Part shown: piece after piece, positions 54,419-63,093 of the stretch
Layout: the number at the start of each line of letters is the position of its first letter
Position numbering within the stretch: the stretch's first letter is position 1
Source: Epilithonimonas sp042695135
GTDB lineage: Bacteria; Bacteroidota; Bacteroidia; Flavobacteriales; Weeksellaceae
Assembly: GCF_042695135.1 (NCBI RefSeq)
Contig: NZ_CP170547.1
Location: 2,976,001-3,040,000, forward strand
Direction of reading: 5' to 3'
Length of the DNA: 64,000 nt
Made by a program: the position numbers and the translations under genes
Notes under the pieces: generated by a model
Seen by the model: only the letters and a program-made list of their open reading frames with translations
Database searches by the model: none
Told to the model about the DNA's origin: nothing

Positions 54419-54790
54419 TCACCCGGCACTATCAGCATTATATCTTTTCATAATGACCGATTGCAGGCGTTCCTCATTCTCATCACCCCAATTTCCTAAA
54501 ACTGAAATCACCGGAATGAGTGTCTTTCCAAAATCGGTTAGACTGTACTCTACTTTTGGCGGCACAACAGGATAAATGACCTTTGAAACCAGCTCGTGGT
54601 CTTCCAGTTCCTTCAGCTGAATATTCAGGACCCGTCTTGTTGCATCGGGAATCTTGCGCTGAAGTTCGCTGGGGCGTTTATGTCCTTCATTAATAAACCA
54701 AAGCAAGCGGATTTTCCACTTGCCATAGAGCACTTCGCCGATCAGGTCGAGGCCGCAGTTCAGGTTTGGTAAAATCTTTCTCTCATACAT
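54419..54790 (-). CDS. HxlR-family transcriptional regulator
   Basis: 123 residues from the ATG at 54790 (MYERKILPNL); the longer frame starts with a TTG that overlaps a TTGTACAA palindrome. Winged HTH of the HxlR type: CGLDLIGEVLYGKWKIRLLWFI, RPSELQRKIPDATRRVLNIQLKELE, DHELVSKVIYPVVPPKVEYSLTDFG. These regulators often control a divergent oxidoreductase and respond to electrophiles or metabolites. The SDR gene diverges from it here. Confidence 0.92.
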   Translation of the reverse strand: MYERKILPNLNCGLDLIGEVLYGKWKIRLLWFINEGHKRPSELQRKIPDATRRVLNIQLKELEDHELVSKVIYPVVPPKVEYSLTDFGKTLIPVISVLGNWGDENEERLQSVIMKRYNADSAG

Positions 54791-54818
54791 AAAAGCAAAT
54801 TTAAACCTATGTTCCAAA

Positions 54819-54903
54819 TTGTACAATAGGGGAAAAATTAATCCCTATCCGAATCGTATTTCCGTAATTGTGCAATGTTGAAGTATGTCAGAAATTTGTA
54901 CAA
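54819..54903. promoter_or_regulatory. three TTGTRCAA palindromes between hxlR-like and SDR genes
   Basis: TTGTACAA at 54819-54826, TTGTGCAA at 54868-54875 and TTGTACAA at 54896-54903, all within the 123-base divergent gap. They are good candidates for the HxlR operators. Confidence 0.55.
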
Positions 54904-54913
54904 AAATAAAACA

Positions 54914-55708
54914 ATGGGACAAGATTTTAATTTCAATAATGAACTATCAGGCAAAATCGCCTTGGTAACAGGCGGGACAAAAGGAGCAGGAAAAGCGATT
55001 TCAGAAAGACTTCTAAATGCAGGCGCAACAGTTATCATTACTGCACGAAACGCACCCGAAAAAGGAAACAGTAATCTGCATTTCATTTCTTCCGATCTAA
55101 GCAAGGCAGAAGATGCACAAAAAGTGATCAGCGAGGTACTTTCGATTTACGGCAGATTGGACATTTTAGTTAATAACTTAGGCTCTTCGGTTACTCCTGC
55201 CGGTGGTTTTGCTGTATTAAGCGATGAAGATTGGGAATCCACTTTTCAAGCTAATTTGCTCGCTCCTGTACGACTGGACAGAGGTTTTTTGCCCCAGATG
55301 ATTGAAAGAAAAAGTGGAGTCATTATTCACATAGCTTCTATTCAGGGTAAACTACCACTCTACGACTCTACTTTGCCATATGCAAGTGCAAAAGCAGCAT
55401 TGATCAATTACAGTAAAAGTCTATCAAACGAAGTGACACCAAAAGGCGTTCGTGTACTCACCGTTTCGCCGGGATGGATCAACACCACGGCATCTAAAGC
55501 CTGGCTGGGCGAGATTGCAAGAAATGCGAACAGTACTGTAGAAGAAGCGCAACAAAGTGTCATGGATGCCTTGGGTGGAATCCCTTTTGGAAGACCTGCC
55601 GAGTCAGAAGAAGTAGCAGAATTAGTTGGTTTTTTGGTTTCACCAAGAGCTAATTATTTAACAGGAACCAATTTTGTGATCGATGGCGGCACAGTGCCAA
55701 CAGTTTAA
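54914..55708 (+). CDS. short-chain dehydrogenase/reductase
   Basis: 264 residues from the ATG at 54914. Classical SDR: cofactor loop VTGGTKGAGKAIS (TGxxxGxG), NNLGSS (the NNAG-like strand), and the catalytic HIASIQGK Ser with Tyr-x3-Lys in LPYASAKAALINYSKSL. It should reduce or oxidise a carbonyl with NAD(P)H. It is probably controlled by the divergent HxlR protein and co-transcribed with the SnoaL-like gene 22 bases downstream. Confidence 0.93.
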   Translation: MGQDFNFNNELSGKIALVTGGTKGAGKAISERLLNAGATVIITARNAPEKGNSNLHFISSDLSKAEDAQKVISEVLSIYGRLDILVNNLGSSVTPAGGFAVLSDEDWESTFQANLLAPVRLDRGFLPQMIERKSGVIIHIASIQGKLPLYDSTLPYASAKAALINYSKSLSNEVTPKGVRVLTVSPGWINTTASKAWLGEIARNANSTVEEAQQSVMDALGGIPFGRPAESEEVAELVGFLVSPRANYLTGTNFVIDGGTVPTV

Positions 55709-55730
55709 TAATCTTAAAAATTTAAAAATA

Positions 55731-56054
55731 ATGAACTTACCAAAAGTAGTAGCAGAATTAGTAAAAACACAAAACAATTTTGATAGCCCGGCTTACGCCA
55801 GATGTTTTACAGAAACAGCCGTAGTTTTTGACGAGGGCAAAACGCACAACGGAAGAAAAGAAATAGAACATTGGATTGCAGATGCCAATGAGCGTTATAA
55901 ATCCACTATGGAGCCTATCAGTTATGAAGAAAATGGGGAGGAAAGCGTTTTAAAAGCAGAAGTTTCGGGAACTTTCCCGGGAAGCCCACTAGTTTTATAT
56001 TTTCATTTGAAATTAAAAAATGATCTGATAGAATCTCTCAGGACTACTTCATAA
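55731..56054 (+). CDS. SnoaL/NTF2-like protein
   Basis: 107 residues from the ATG at 55731. NTF2-like fold: LPKVVAELVKTQNNFDSPAYARCFTETAVVFDEG then KEIEHWIADANERY. A ligand-binding or isomerase role is typical. It follows the SDR gene closely and ends at a terminator, so the two probably form one operon. Confidence 0.82.
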   Translation: MNLPKVVAELVKTQNNFDSPAYARCFTETAVVFDEGKTHNGRKEIEHWIADANERYKSTMEPISYEENGEESVLKAEVSGTFPGSPLVLYFHLKLKNDLIESLRTTS

Positions 56055-56074
56055 GAATTCAGTTTGAAGCGCAG

Positions 56075-56105
56075 AAAAACCGCCCTGTAAAAGAGCGGTT
56101 TTTTT
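56075..56105. terminator. terminator between the SnoaL-like and esterase genes
   Basis: AAAAACCGC and GCGGTTTTTTT around an eleven-base loop. A and T runs on both sides make it bidirectional for the convergent genes. Confidence 0.8.
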
Positions 56106-56132
56106 ATTGAAATTCAAAAAACATTATTAAAA

Positions 56133-57263
56133 TCATCGAAAAATCTTCTGAGCAAATTCATAAAGACAACGTCTCCAGGTGAGCCACTCGTGGTACGTTC
56201 CGGCAGATTTGTATTGGACATACGGATATTTATTTTGATCAAGATAAGAGGTTACAATATGATTGTAGTCAAAGAAACGCTTATCTTCTTTTTCACCGAT
56301 TCCGATAAAGAAAAATGGTTTGTGTTTTGACCTCAACAGATTATCAACAGGCAATTCTTTGAAAGGCTGAAGTGCCGTTCCCTCATAGATCACCGGACTA
56401 AAAGAACCGATTGCAGAGAATAATCCGGGGTGATTTGCCCCGATAAACATAGCCTGATAACTTCCCCGCGACAGTCCGGCAATCGCTTTTTTGCCGTCGG
56501 TTTTATATTTTTTTTCGATGTAAGGAATCAATTCCTGAACTACGATCTGGTCTAGATTTTTGGTAGAAAGAACCGTTCTTGGATAATCGTCTGGCAACTT
56601 TTCCTGTTCAGGATCAAGTGCAACGCCGTAATCCATCACCACAATCATTTCTTTAGCTTTTTTATCTTCAAAAAGATTATCCAGAATATTTCTGATATAA
56701 CCTTGTTTTCCCCAGCCGGTGACATCTTCGCCGGTTCCGTGATAAAGATATAAAACCGGGAATTTTTCAGTTCCGTAACCTGGCGGCAGATAAACTTTGA
56801 AGTTCCGTTTTCCTTTGGTTATTTCTGAATCTAAACTGTCATCAACTATTTTTCCGTGTTTTACATTTTTTTCAAAGAAGAAATCTTCACCGGAAGGGAT
56901 CTCTATTCCGCTTGTGGGCTGGCTGTAACCGAAGTAAAGTTCTGTGTTTGGATCATTCGTCCTTTTTCCATCTACATCGAACCAATAATAATGAAATCCG
57001 ATTTCCAATGGTGAAGTCGAGAGATTCCAAAAGCCGTCTTTATCTTTTATCAAAGTTGAATTTACATTTCTCATCCCGTCACCGCCTTCTAGAATTACAG
57101 ATTTTGCTTCAGGGAAATAGACTTTGAACTGCGCTCTTCTTTCAATATCGACTTTCGGAAATTCTTTCCCTGTTTTTGAAGTCGAAGATGTTTTATAATT
57201 TTGAGAATATAACATAGATGAGCTTAGAGAAAGAATGGTTGCTATTATTTTAAAGGGTTGCAT
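56133..57263 (-). CDS. secreted esterase D/enterochelin esterase-like hydrolase
   Basis: 376 residues. Signal peptide MQPFKIIATILSLSSSMLYSQ, a beta-sandwich N-terminal domain (about 40-125, CBM48/E-set like, QFKVYFPEAKSVILEGG), then an alpha/beta hydrolase of the esterase D type (PVLYLYHGTGEDVTGW, nucleophile Ser265 in IAGLSRGSYQAM, His358 in GTYHEWLTWR). These enzymes deacylate sugars or hydrolyse feruloyl and siderophore esters. Nearby genes give no substrate. Confidence 0.9.
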   Translation of the reverse strand: MQPFKIIATILSLSSSMLYSQNYKTSSTSKTGKEFPKVDIERRAQFKVYFPEAKSVILEGGDGMRNVNSTLIKDKDGFWNLSTSPLEIGFHYYWFDVDGKRTNDPNTELYFGYSQPTSGIEIPSGEDFFFEKNVKHGKIVDDSLDSEITKGKRNFKVYLPPGYGTEKFPVLYLYHGTGEDVTGWGKQGYIRNILDNLFEDKKAKEMIVVMDYGVALDPEQEKLPDDYPRTVLSTKNLDQIVVQELIPYIEKKYKTDGKKAIAGLSRGSYQAMFIGANHPGLFSAIGSFSPVIYEGTALQPFKELPVDNLLRSKHKPFFFIGIGEKEDKRFFDYNHIVTSYLDQNKYPYVQYKSAGTYHEWLTWRRCLYEFAQKIFR

Positions 57264-57340
57264 TGATTTGAATTTAAAACTTGAAATATTGCGTAATTTA
57301 AGGATTTATTCATTTCAACTACTACGAGAAATATTTATGT

Positions 57341-57348
57341 TATATTTG
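57341..57348 (+). promoter_or_regulatory. -7 element abutting the zeta-toxin-like gene
   Basis: TATATTTG, matching TAnnTTTG, ends two bases before the ATG at 57351 and so predicts a leaderless or near-leaderless transcript. Confidence 0.45.
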
Positions 57349-57350
57349 TA

Positions 57351-57940
57351 ATGATGAATGAAAATAATCTTTACATCATTGCAGGTTGTAACGGAGCAGG
57401 TAAAACAACAGCTTCCTTTACTATTTTACCGGAAATTCTGGATTGTAAAGAGTTTGTGAATGCTGATGAAATCGCAAAAGGCTTATCCCCTTTTCAGCCG
57501 GAAAAAGTTGCATTCGAAGCAGGTAGAATAATGCTGAATAGAATTGATGATCTTTTTGAGAACAAAGAGAACTTTGCATTTGAAACAACATTAGCAACAA
57601 AGACCTATAAACAAAAAATCCTGAAAGCTAAAGAAAATGGTTATTTCACTACTCTTCTTTTCTTCTGGCTAAAAAATCCCAATTTAGCTAAACAAAGGGT
57701 TGAAATAAGAGTAAAGGAAGGCGGACACAATATCCCTGAAGAGGTAATCGAAAGAAGATACACGAATGGAATTTTTAATCTTTTTGAATCTATCTTCCCA
57801 TTGCAGATCAAGTTTTGATTTTTGATAATTCGGAAGGAAAACATGAATTAATTGCCGAAAAAAATTTTGATGAAGACATCAGTATTTTGAATCAAGAAAA
57901 ATTTAATGACTTAAAACATTATTATGACAAAAGAAAATAA
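57351..57940 (+). pseudogene. zeta-toxin/AAA kinase-like gene with a one-base frameshift
   Basis: The first frame (57351-57818) gives a P-loop kinase: IAGCNGAGKTTASF (Walker A), FVNADEIAKGLSP, FAFETTLATKTY and RRYTNGIFNLFE, as in zeta toxins and their UDP-sugar kinase-like relatives. At about 57789 the natural continuation moves to another frame: YLPIADQVLIFDNSEGKHELI ... DLKHYYDKRK-stop at 57940. Adding one A after GAA (57786-57788) would restore a protein of about 196 residues. Without it the product ends at residue 155 with a false tail. An error in the read or a real loss of function are both possible. Confidence 0.75.
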
Positions 57941-58070
57941 GATAGAAAGAAGAAATAACATCATAAAAGGTCTTGAAAAAGCATATCAAAAAATGATTGA
58001 ATCTAAGCGTAAAAATAATGGCGAAATTGTTATTATTCAAAATAATAAAATTGTAAAGATTAAACCTTAG
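57924..58070 (+). CDS. 48-codon partner of the zeta-like gene, possible antitoxin
   Basis: MTKENKIERRNN...SKRKNNGEIVIIQNNKIVKIKP-stop. It starts inside the end of the restored zeta frame (17-base overlap) and fills the space before the terminator at 58096. It is basic, with a short helix and a beta tail. Small ORFs in this place accompany zeta-like kinases in Bacteroidota and may be antitoxins; this is a position-based guess. Confidence 0.55.
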   Translation: MTKENKIERRNNIIKGLEKAYQKMIESKRKNNGEIVIIQNNKIVKIKP

Positions 58071-58095
58071 ACTTTTATATTCATTTTATTCAAAA

Positions 58096-58125
58096 CAAAA
58101 ACCGCCCTTAAACAGAGCGGTTTTT
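58096..58125. terminator. bidirectional terminator between the zeta locus and cphA
   Basis: AAAAACCGC and GCGGTTTTTT around a twelve-base loop, close in sequence to the terminator at 56075. Confidence 0.8.
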
Positions 58126-58145
58126 TCAATTTTATATGATTAAGT

Positions 58146-60773
58146 CTAATACTTTCCTTCGTCCTGAACTTCCTTGTTCTGATATTCCTGAACCAGTTCA
58201 ATAGCATTATTGATAACGTCGCTAAGCGCAGTAATAAAAGTCCCTTCTTCTGCAAGACTCATAGCGTGTTTCAAGGCGTCGATCTCTTTCGGAATACACT
58301 CATAACTGATATTTCTGTTGGCTTCCTGGATTCCTTCGATGATCAGACCATTAATTTCCTCTTCCGGTCTTCCTCTCAGGTGTTTTTCGTTTCTGATGAT
58401 GATGTGATCGAACATTCTTCCGGCAATTTTTCCTATTTCACGGATATCGCCGTCTCTTCTGTCGCCAACTCCGGAGATGATTCCGATTTTTTTATTAGCC
58501 TCAACACTTTTCAGGAAATCTTCAATCGCTTCATAACCAGCAGGATTATGTGCAAAATCGATCATCACCTTGAAGTTTTTGAAATTGAAGATATTCAGTC
58601 TTCCCGGAGTCAATTGTGCACTTGGGATAAAGGTTGTTAGCGCCAAAGCGATATTCGGGATTTCGAAACCGTAAACGTAAGCCGCCAATGACGCTGCCAA
58701 AACGTTGGCAATCATAAACTTCGCCTTTCCTTCCATCGTGATCGGGATATTTTTCACTCTTTCGATTCTGATCTTCCACTCGCCTTTTTTGATCGTTACA
58801 AAACCTTCTTCATAAACGCAGGTAATTCTGCCTTCTTTTGCAAATCTTTTGATGTGCGGATTATTTTCATCCAGACTGAAGAGCGCTACTTTTGAACGCA
58901 GATCGTCTGCTATTCTCATAGAATATTCATCATCTGCATTCAAAACGCACCAGCCGTCTTTTTTCACGCTGTCCAGAACCACACGTTTTACTTTCGTAAG
59001 ATCTTTCAGGTTATGGATGTCACTGATGCCCAAATGGTCTTCTTTAATATTCGTCAAAACCCCGATATCACAAGTTCCGAAACCTAAACCTGATCTTAAA
59101 ATCCCACCTCTTGCCGTTTCCAGAACAGCAAATTCTACCGTCGGATCCTTTAAAATAAATTCAGCAGACTGTGGACCTGTAGTATCGCCTTTTTGAAGCA
59201 AGGTATTTTGAATATAAATTCCGTCAGAAGTTGTGAAACCTACTCTTTTACCATTGTTTTTAACGATGTGAGCGAGGATTCTTGTCGTGGTTGTTTTTCC
59301 GTTGGTTCCGGTTAAAGCAATAATCGGAATCCTGAATTCTTTTCCGGCAGGATAAAGCATATCAACAACCGGCGCAGCAACGTTTCTAGGCAAACCTTCA
59401 CTTGGAGCAAGGTGCATTCTGAAACCTGGTGCAGCATTTACTTCCAGAATTGCGCCACCACTTTCTTTCAGAGGCTGAGTCAGGTTTTCCGCCATAATAT
59501 CAATACCGCAGACATCCAGTCCGATGATCCTGGAAACACGTTCCGCCATCTGAACATTCTCCGGGTGGATCATATCCGTAACATCGATTGATGTTCCTCC
59601 AGTTGACAGATTGGCTGTAGATTTTAGATAAACCAGCTCACCTTTTTGAGGAACATTTTCAAGTGTATAGTTCAGTTTATCAAGAAGTTCGTTGGTGTCT
59701 TTATCAACATCGATTTCGGTAAGGACATTTTCGTGTCCGTAACCTCTTCTCGGATCCAGATTTTCTTTATCGATGAGTTCCTGTATATTCAGTTCGCCAT
59801 CACCAACAACGTGGGCCGGAACCCTTCTTGCGGCAGCCACCATTTTATGATTAATGACCAAAACCCGGAAGTCAAAACCGGTAATATATTTTTCTACAAT
59901 TACTTTTCTGGAATATTTCTGTGCGTGTTCCAAACCAACTACCGCTGTTTCGTAATCATTGACATTAATAGAAGCACCTTTCCCGTGATTACCGTCCAAT
60001 GGCTTGATCACGATTGGATAACCTATTTTTCTGATTGCATAATCCAGACCCTCTTCGTCCACAACCAGACTTCCGGAAGGAACCGGAATCGCTGCGTCTT
60101 CCAACATTTTTTTCGTCAGTTCTTTGTTGCAGGCAATATCCACAGCAATGCTACTGGTATTTCCTGTAATGGTTGCCTGAAATCTCTGTTGATTGATCCC
60201 ATAACCCAGCTGAACCAAAGAGTTTTTGCCCAACCTGATCCACGGGATTTTTCTGGACGCCGCTTCTTCCACGATGCTTCCTGTAGAGGGTCCCAGTCTC
60301 TCGCTTTCACGAAGTTCCTTGAGACTATGAATACATTTTTCAATATCATATTCTGTGGCAGACATCAGGGCTTCTGCAATTTTTACAGCTTCTTCTGCTG
60401 CAAAAATCCCAGCCTGCTCTTCTCTGTAATTAAAAACAACGTTGTAAACGCCAGGCGTTTTAGTTTCGCGCGTTCTTCCGAAACCAACGTCCATCCCTGC
60501 AAGAGTCTGGATCTCCAAAGCAATATGCTCGATGACGTGTCCCATCCACGTTCCCATCTCCACACGTTTGAAAAATCCGCCTTCGCAGCCTTCAGAACAT
60601 CTGTGTGAAATTAATGATGGTAATAATTGTTCGATTCTCTCGCGGAAACCGTCTATTTTATTGGTAGGGAAATGTTCTGTTTCTTCCAGATCCAGACGCA
60701 TTTGTATCAGTTTTTTTCTGGTAATGCTCCATATATTCGGACCTCTTAGAACCTGTATTTTTTCGATTTTCAT
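58146..60773 (-). CDS. cphA: cyanophycin synthetase
   Basis: 875 residues, the size of CphA1. Three parts: an N-terminal CphA domain (about 1-160, VLRGPNIWSITRKKLIQMRLDLEE); an ATP-grasp domain (about 200-480, VIKPLDGNHGKGASI and LEVNAAPGFRMHLAPSEG); and a Mur-ligase-like domain (about 485-875) with P-loop LTGTNGKTTTTRILAH and MIDFAHNPAGYEAI. The enzyme adds aspartate to the backbone with the ATP-grasp site and arginine to the side chain with the Mur-like site, making multi-L-arginyl-poly-L-aspartate. Divergent from the cyanophycinase gene. Confidence 0.96.
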   Translation of the reverse strand: MKIEKIQVLRGPNIWSITRKKLIQMRLDLEETEHFPTNKIDGFRERIEQLLPSLISHRCSEGCEGGFFKRVEMGTWMGHVIEHIALEIQTLAGMDVGFGRTRETKTPGVYNVVFNYREEQAGIFAAEEAVKIAEALMSATEYDIEKCIHSLKELRESERLGPSTGSIVEEAASRKIPWIRLGKNSLVQLGYGINQQRFQATITGNTSSIAVDIACNKELTKKMLEDAAIPVPSGSLVVDEEGLDYAIRKIGYPIVIKPLDGNHGKGASINVNDYETAVVGLEHAQKYSRKVIVEKYITGFDFRVLVINHKMVAAARRVPAHVVGDGELNIQELIDKENLDPRRGYGHENVLTEIDVDKDTNELLDKLNYTLENVPQKGELVYLKSTANLSTGGTSIDVTDMIHPENVQMAERVSRIIGLDVCGIDIMAENLTQPLKESGGAILEVNAAPGFRMHLAPSEGLPRNVAAPVVDMLYPAGKEFRIPIIALTGTNGKTTTTRILAHIVKNNGKRVGFTTSDGIYIQNTLLQKGDTTGPQSAEFILKDPTVEFAVLETARGGILRSGLGFGTCDIGVLTNIKEDHLGISDIHNLKDLTKVKRVVLDSVKKDGWCVLNADDEYSMRIADDLRSKVALFSLDENNPHIKRFAKEGRITCVYEEGFVTIKKGEWKIRIERVKNIPITMEGKAKFMIANVLAASLAAYVYGFEIPNIALALTTFIPSAQLTPGRLNIFNFKNFKVMIDFAHNPAGYEAIEDFLKSVEANKKIGIISGVGDRRDGDIREIGKIAGRMFDHIIIRNEKHLRGRPEEEINGLIIEGIQEANRNISYECIPKEIDALKHAMSLAEEGTFITALSDVINNAIELVQEYQNKEVQDEGKY

Positions 60774-61111
60774 ATTTAAAAGTAGTTGTTAGATATTAGA
60801 TTTCAGATTAGACTTTAAATCAATGTATTAAAATTTGTGATTAAGTTCTCTCAAACTATCAAAAAACGCTAACCAAAGTCGTTCCTAAATTCTAGTTTTA
60901 TCAAAGATAATAGAAAAGCTTTTAAATCACGAAAATTTGGAAATAAATATTTTGTTATAAAACATAATCTTTATCAAATTTTCATAATAATTAACAAATT
61001 GTTAATTTAAAATCACTTTTTACTGTAAATAAGTTATTAGTTATTAAAACTTTAAATACAATGGACTGATTTTTACCTCGAAAATATGAGGCTTATTCTA
61101 TTATGATTTAT
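60774..61111. other. divergent cphA/cphB control region
   Basis: About 340 AT-rich bases. Minus-strand TATCTTTG at 60902-60909 is a good -7 element for cphA and leaves a 5' leader of about 125 bases. Near cphA the sequence GTTAGATATTAGATTTCAGATTAGAC is low in complexity and related to that at 62028-62058. Nothing else recognisable. Confidence 0.5.
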
Positions 61112-61119
61112 TATTTTTG
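61112..61119 (+). promoter_or_regulatory. -7 element of the cyanophycinase gene
   Basis: TATTTTTG matches TAnnTTTG, six bases before the ATG at 61126; the frame's upstream TTG (61117) lies inside it. Confidence 0.45.
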
Positions 61120-61125
61120 TTAACT

Positions 61126-62022
61126 ATGAAATCAAAAGGAAAACTTGTCATCATTGGAGGCGCTGTAAACAAAGGTAGTTTTACGGAAACCCATTTTGAT
61201 CAGAACGTCGAAAAAAACCTCAACTTTTTTGAACGAGGTATCCTCAGAAAGATCATCAACGAATCTAAATTAAAAGAAGACTCTGTTATAGAAATCATCA
61301 CAACAGCTTCTCAAATCCCTGATATTGTTGGCCCTGAATATAAAAAGGCTTTCGAATTTTTGGGTACAAAAACTTGTAATATTCTGGATATTCAAAACCG
61401 TGAACAGGCTAATAGTGACGCCATCGTTGCAAGAGCCAATGCTGCTGATGTCGTGATGTTCACAGGCGGTGACCAACTCCGACTGACTTCCATCCTTGGC
61501 GGAACAAGATTTCATGATGCCATCCTTACAAAATATCAGACCGAAGATTTTATTTATGCAGGAACATCTGCCGGAGCTGCTGCAGCTTCTGAAAATATGA
61601 TCTACCAAGGTTCCAGCTCTGAAGCATTATTGAAAGGCGAAATTAAAACGACACAAGGTCTGGGTTTTATAGAAAACGTCATTATTGACACACATTTTGT
61701 TCAGAGAGGAAGGATTGGAAGATTGTTTCAGGCCGTTGTGAACAATCCGAGAACTTTAGGAATTGGTCTTGGTGAAGACACGGGATTATTTATCCAGGAT
61801 GATGAAATGACAGCGATTGGCTCCGGTTTGGTTATCATTGTTGACGGACTTCAGATTAAAGATACCAATCTTACAAACGTAGATCTTGGCCAGCCTATTT
61901 CTATTAAAAATCTAATTGTAGATGTCCTTTCTATGAATGATACTTTCGATATGAAATCCAGAGAAATGACTATTGTTAATTCTCAGTATAACCCAATTCC
62001 ACAGGTCATTCCGAACAGCTAA
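61126..62022 (+). CDS. cphB: cyanophycinase
   Basis: 298 residues from the ATG at 61126. Peptidase S51 family: GKLVIIGGAVNKG at the N terminus, MFTGGDQLRL, and the nucleophile Ser148 in FIYAGTSAGAAAAS, then DTHFVQRGRIGRL. It cleaves cyanophycin into beta-Asp-Arg dipeptides. Slightly longer than the cyanobacterial form (about 270). It is followed on the same strand, after a repeat-filled gap, by an isoaspartyl peptidase gene that could split those dipeptides. Confidence 0.94.
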   Translation: MKSKGKLVIIGGAVNKGSFTETHFDQNVEKNLNFFERGILRKIINESKLKEDSVIEIITTASQIPDIVGPEYKKAFEFLGTKTCNILDIQNREQANSDAIVARANAADVVMFTGGDQLRLTSILGGTRFHDAILTKYQTEDFIYAGTSAGAAAASENMIYQGSSSEALLKGEIKTTQGLGFIENVIIDTHFVQRGRIGRLFQAVVNNPRTLGIGLGEDTGLFIQDDEMTAIGSGLVIIVDGLQIKDTNLTNVDLGQPISIKNLIVDVLSMNDTFDMKSREMTIVNSQYNPIPQVIPNS

Positions 62023-62149
62023 TAATTAGAAGTTAGATATTAGACTTTAGATATTAGAGAATAGCACTTCGACTCCGCTTAATGTAACAACTCTAATGGT
62101 AATGTTTTATATCTTTCAATACCCTGAGATTTCCCGAACAATTCAACAC

Positions 62150-62205
62150 TGTCAGTCTGAGGTTCTCGAAGACTTCAAGATTGTCAGTCTGAGGCTCTCG
62201 AAGAC
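62150..62205. repeat. tandem pair of the CTGAGG-TCTCGAAGAC intergenic repeat
   Basis: TGTCAGTCTGAGG(T/C)TCTCGAAGAC occurs twice, at 62150-62173 and 62182-62205, 32 bases apart. It is the clearest copy of the family seen near 7365, 18076 and 48735. Confidence 0.75.
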
Positions 62206-62231
62206 CAATAAAAACTAAAATTCCATATAAA

Positions 62232-63074
62232 ATGAAAATAATAATCCACGGCGGTTTTTTCTCCGAAAGCAATCAAAGCCACGAAGTGAAAGTTGCCAAA
62301 CAAAATTCCCTGAAAGTTATTGCGAAAAAATCTTACGAGTTTCTTCAAAATAATTCGGCTTTTGATACGGTTGCTTATGCGGTTTCGCTTTTGGAAGATG
62401 ATGAGTTGTACAATGCCGGCATTGGTTCTCAAATCCAAAGTGATGGCGTTATCCGAATGAGCGCAGCCATTATGAATGGTGAAACGCAGAAAATGAGTGG
62501 TGTGATTAATATTCAGGATGTGAAAAATCCTATTCTTGTTGCCAAAGAATTGATGAAAGAAGATGACCGCGTTCTTGGTGGAAACGGCGCAAAAGAATAC
62601 GCCACTAGAAATGGTTTCGACAATTTCTCAACCGAAATTCCTCAACGAAGAAAAGAATATGAAGAAAAACTGAAAACCGGCGGAAAAGGGACTGTAGGTG
62701 CCGTTGCGATCGATAAAAATGGAAAACTGGCCGTTGCCACTTCCACAGGCGGAAAAGGTTTTGAAATCCCGGGAAGAATCTCGGATTCTGCAACAGTAGC
62801 CGGAAATTATGCAAACAAATTCTGTGCAGTAAGCTGTACCGGCGTTGGTGAAGATATTGTAAGCAATGCAACCTCAGCAAAGATTGTGACCAGAGTAACT
62901 GACGGATTGACCATAGAAAATGCCTTCGACAGAACCTTTGAAGAACTGAAAGAAATTGACGGTTTTGCGGGCGCTATCGGGATTGATTGTGAAGGTAATA
63001 TTTTCCATCAGGATTCTTACCCGACGATGGTTTTTGCGAGTTTTGATGGGGTGGATTTTGAGGTTTTTGAGTGA
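62232..63074 (+). CDS. iaaA: isoaspartyl peptidase/L-asparaginase (Ntn-hydrolase)
   Basis: 280 residues. The precursor self-cleaves before Thr154 in GGKGTVGAVAID; other marks are IHGGFFSES at the N terminus, NAGIGSQIQSDG, GNYANKFCAVSCTGVGED, and a C-terminal GFAGAIGIDCEG. The two chains together hydrolyse beta-aspartyl dipeptides, including the beta-Asp-Arg released by cyanophycinase. Length is slightly below the E. coli enzyme (321). The gene lies directly downstream of cphB on the same strand. Confidence 0.93.
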   Translation: MKIIIHGGFFSESNQSHEVKVAKQNSLKVIAKKSYEFLQNNSAFDTVAYAVSLLEDDELYNAGIGSQIQSDGVIRMSAAIMNGETQKMSGVINIQDVKNPILVAKELMKEDDRVLGGNGAKEYATRNGFDNFSTEIPQRRKEYEEKLKTGGKGTVGAVAIDKNGKLAVATSTGGKGFEIPGRISDSATVAGNYANKFCAVSCTGVGEDIVSNATSAKIVTRVTDGLTIENAFDRTFEELKEIDGFAGAIGIDCEGNIFHQDSYPTMVFASFDGVDFEVFE

Positions 63075-63093
63075 TTTAAATAATAACATTATT

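Noticed and set aside
59646..60608. A 320-codon open frame on the plus strand
   Set aside because: It lies wholly inside cphA on the opposite strand, has Phe/Asn-rich low-quality protein text and no domain. It is a shadow of the cphA codons.
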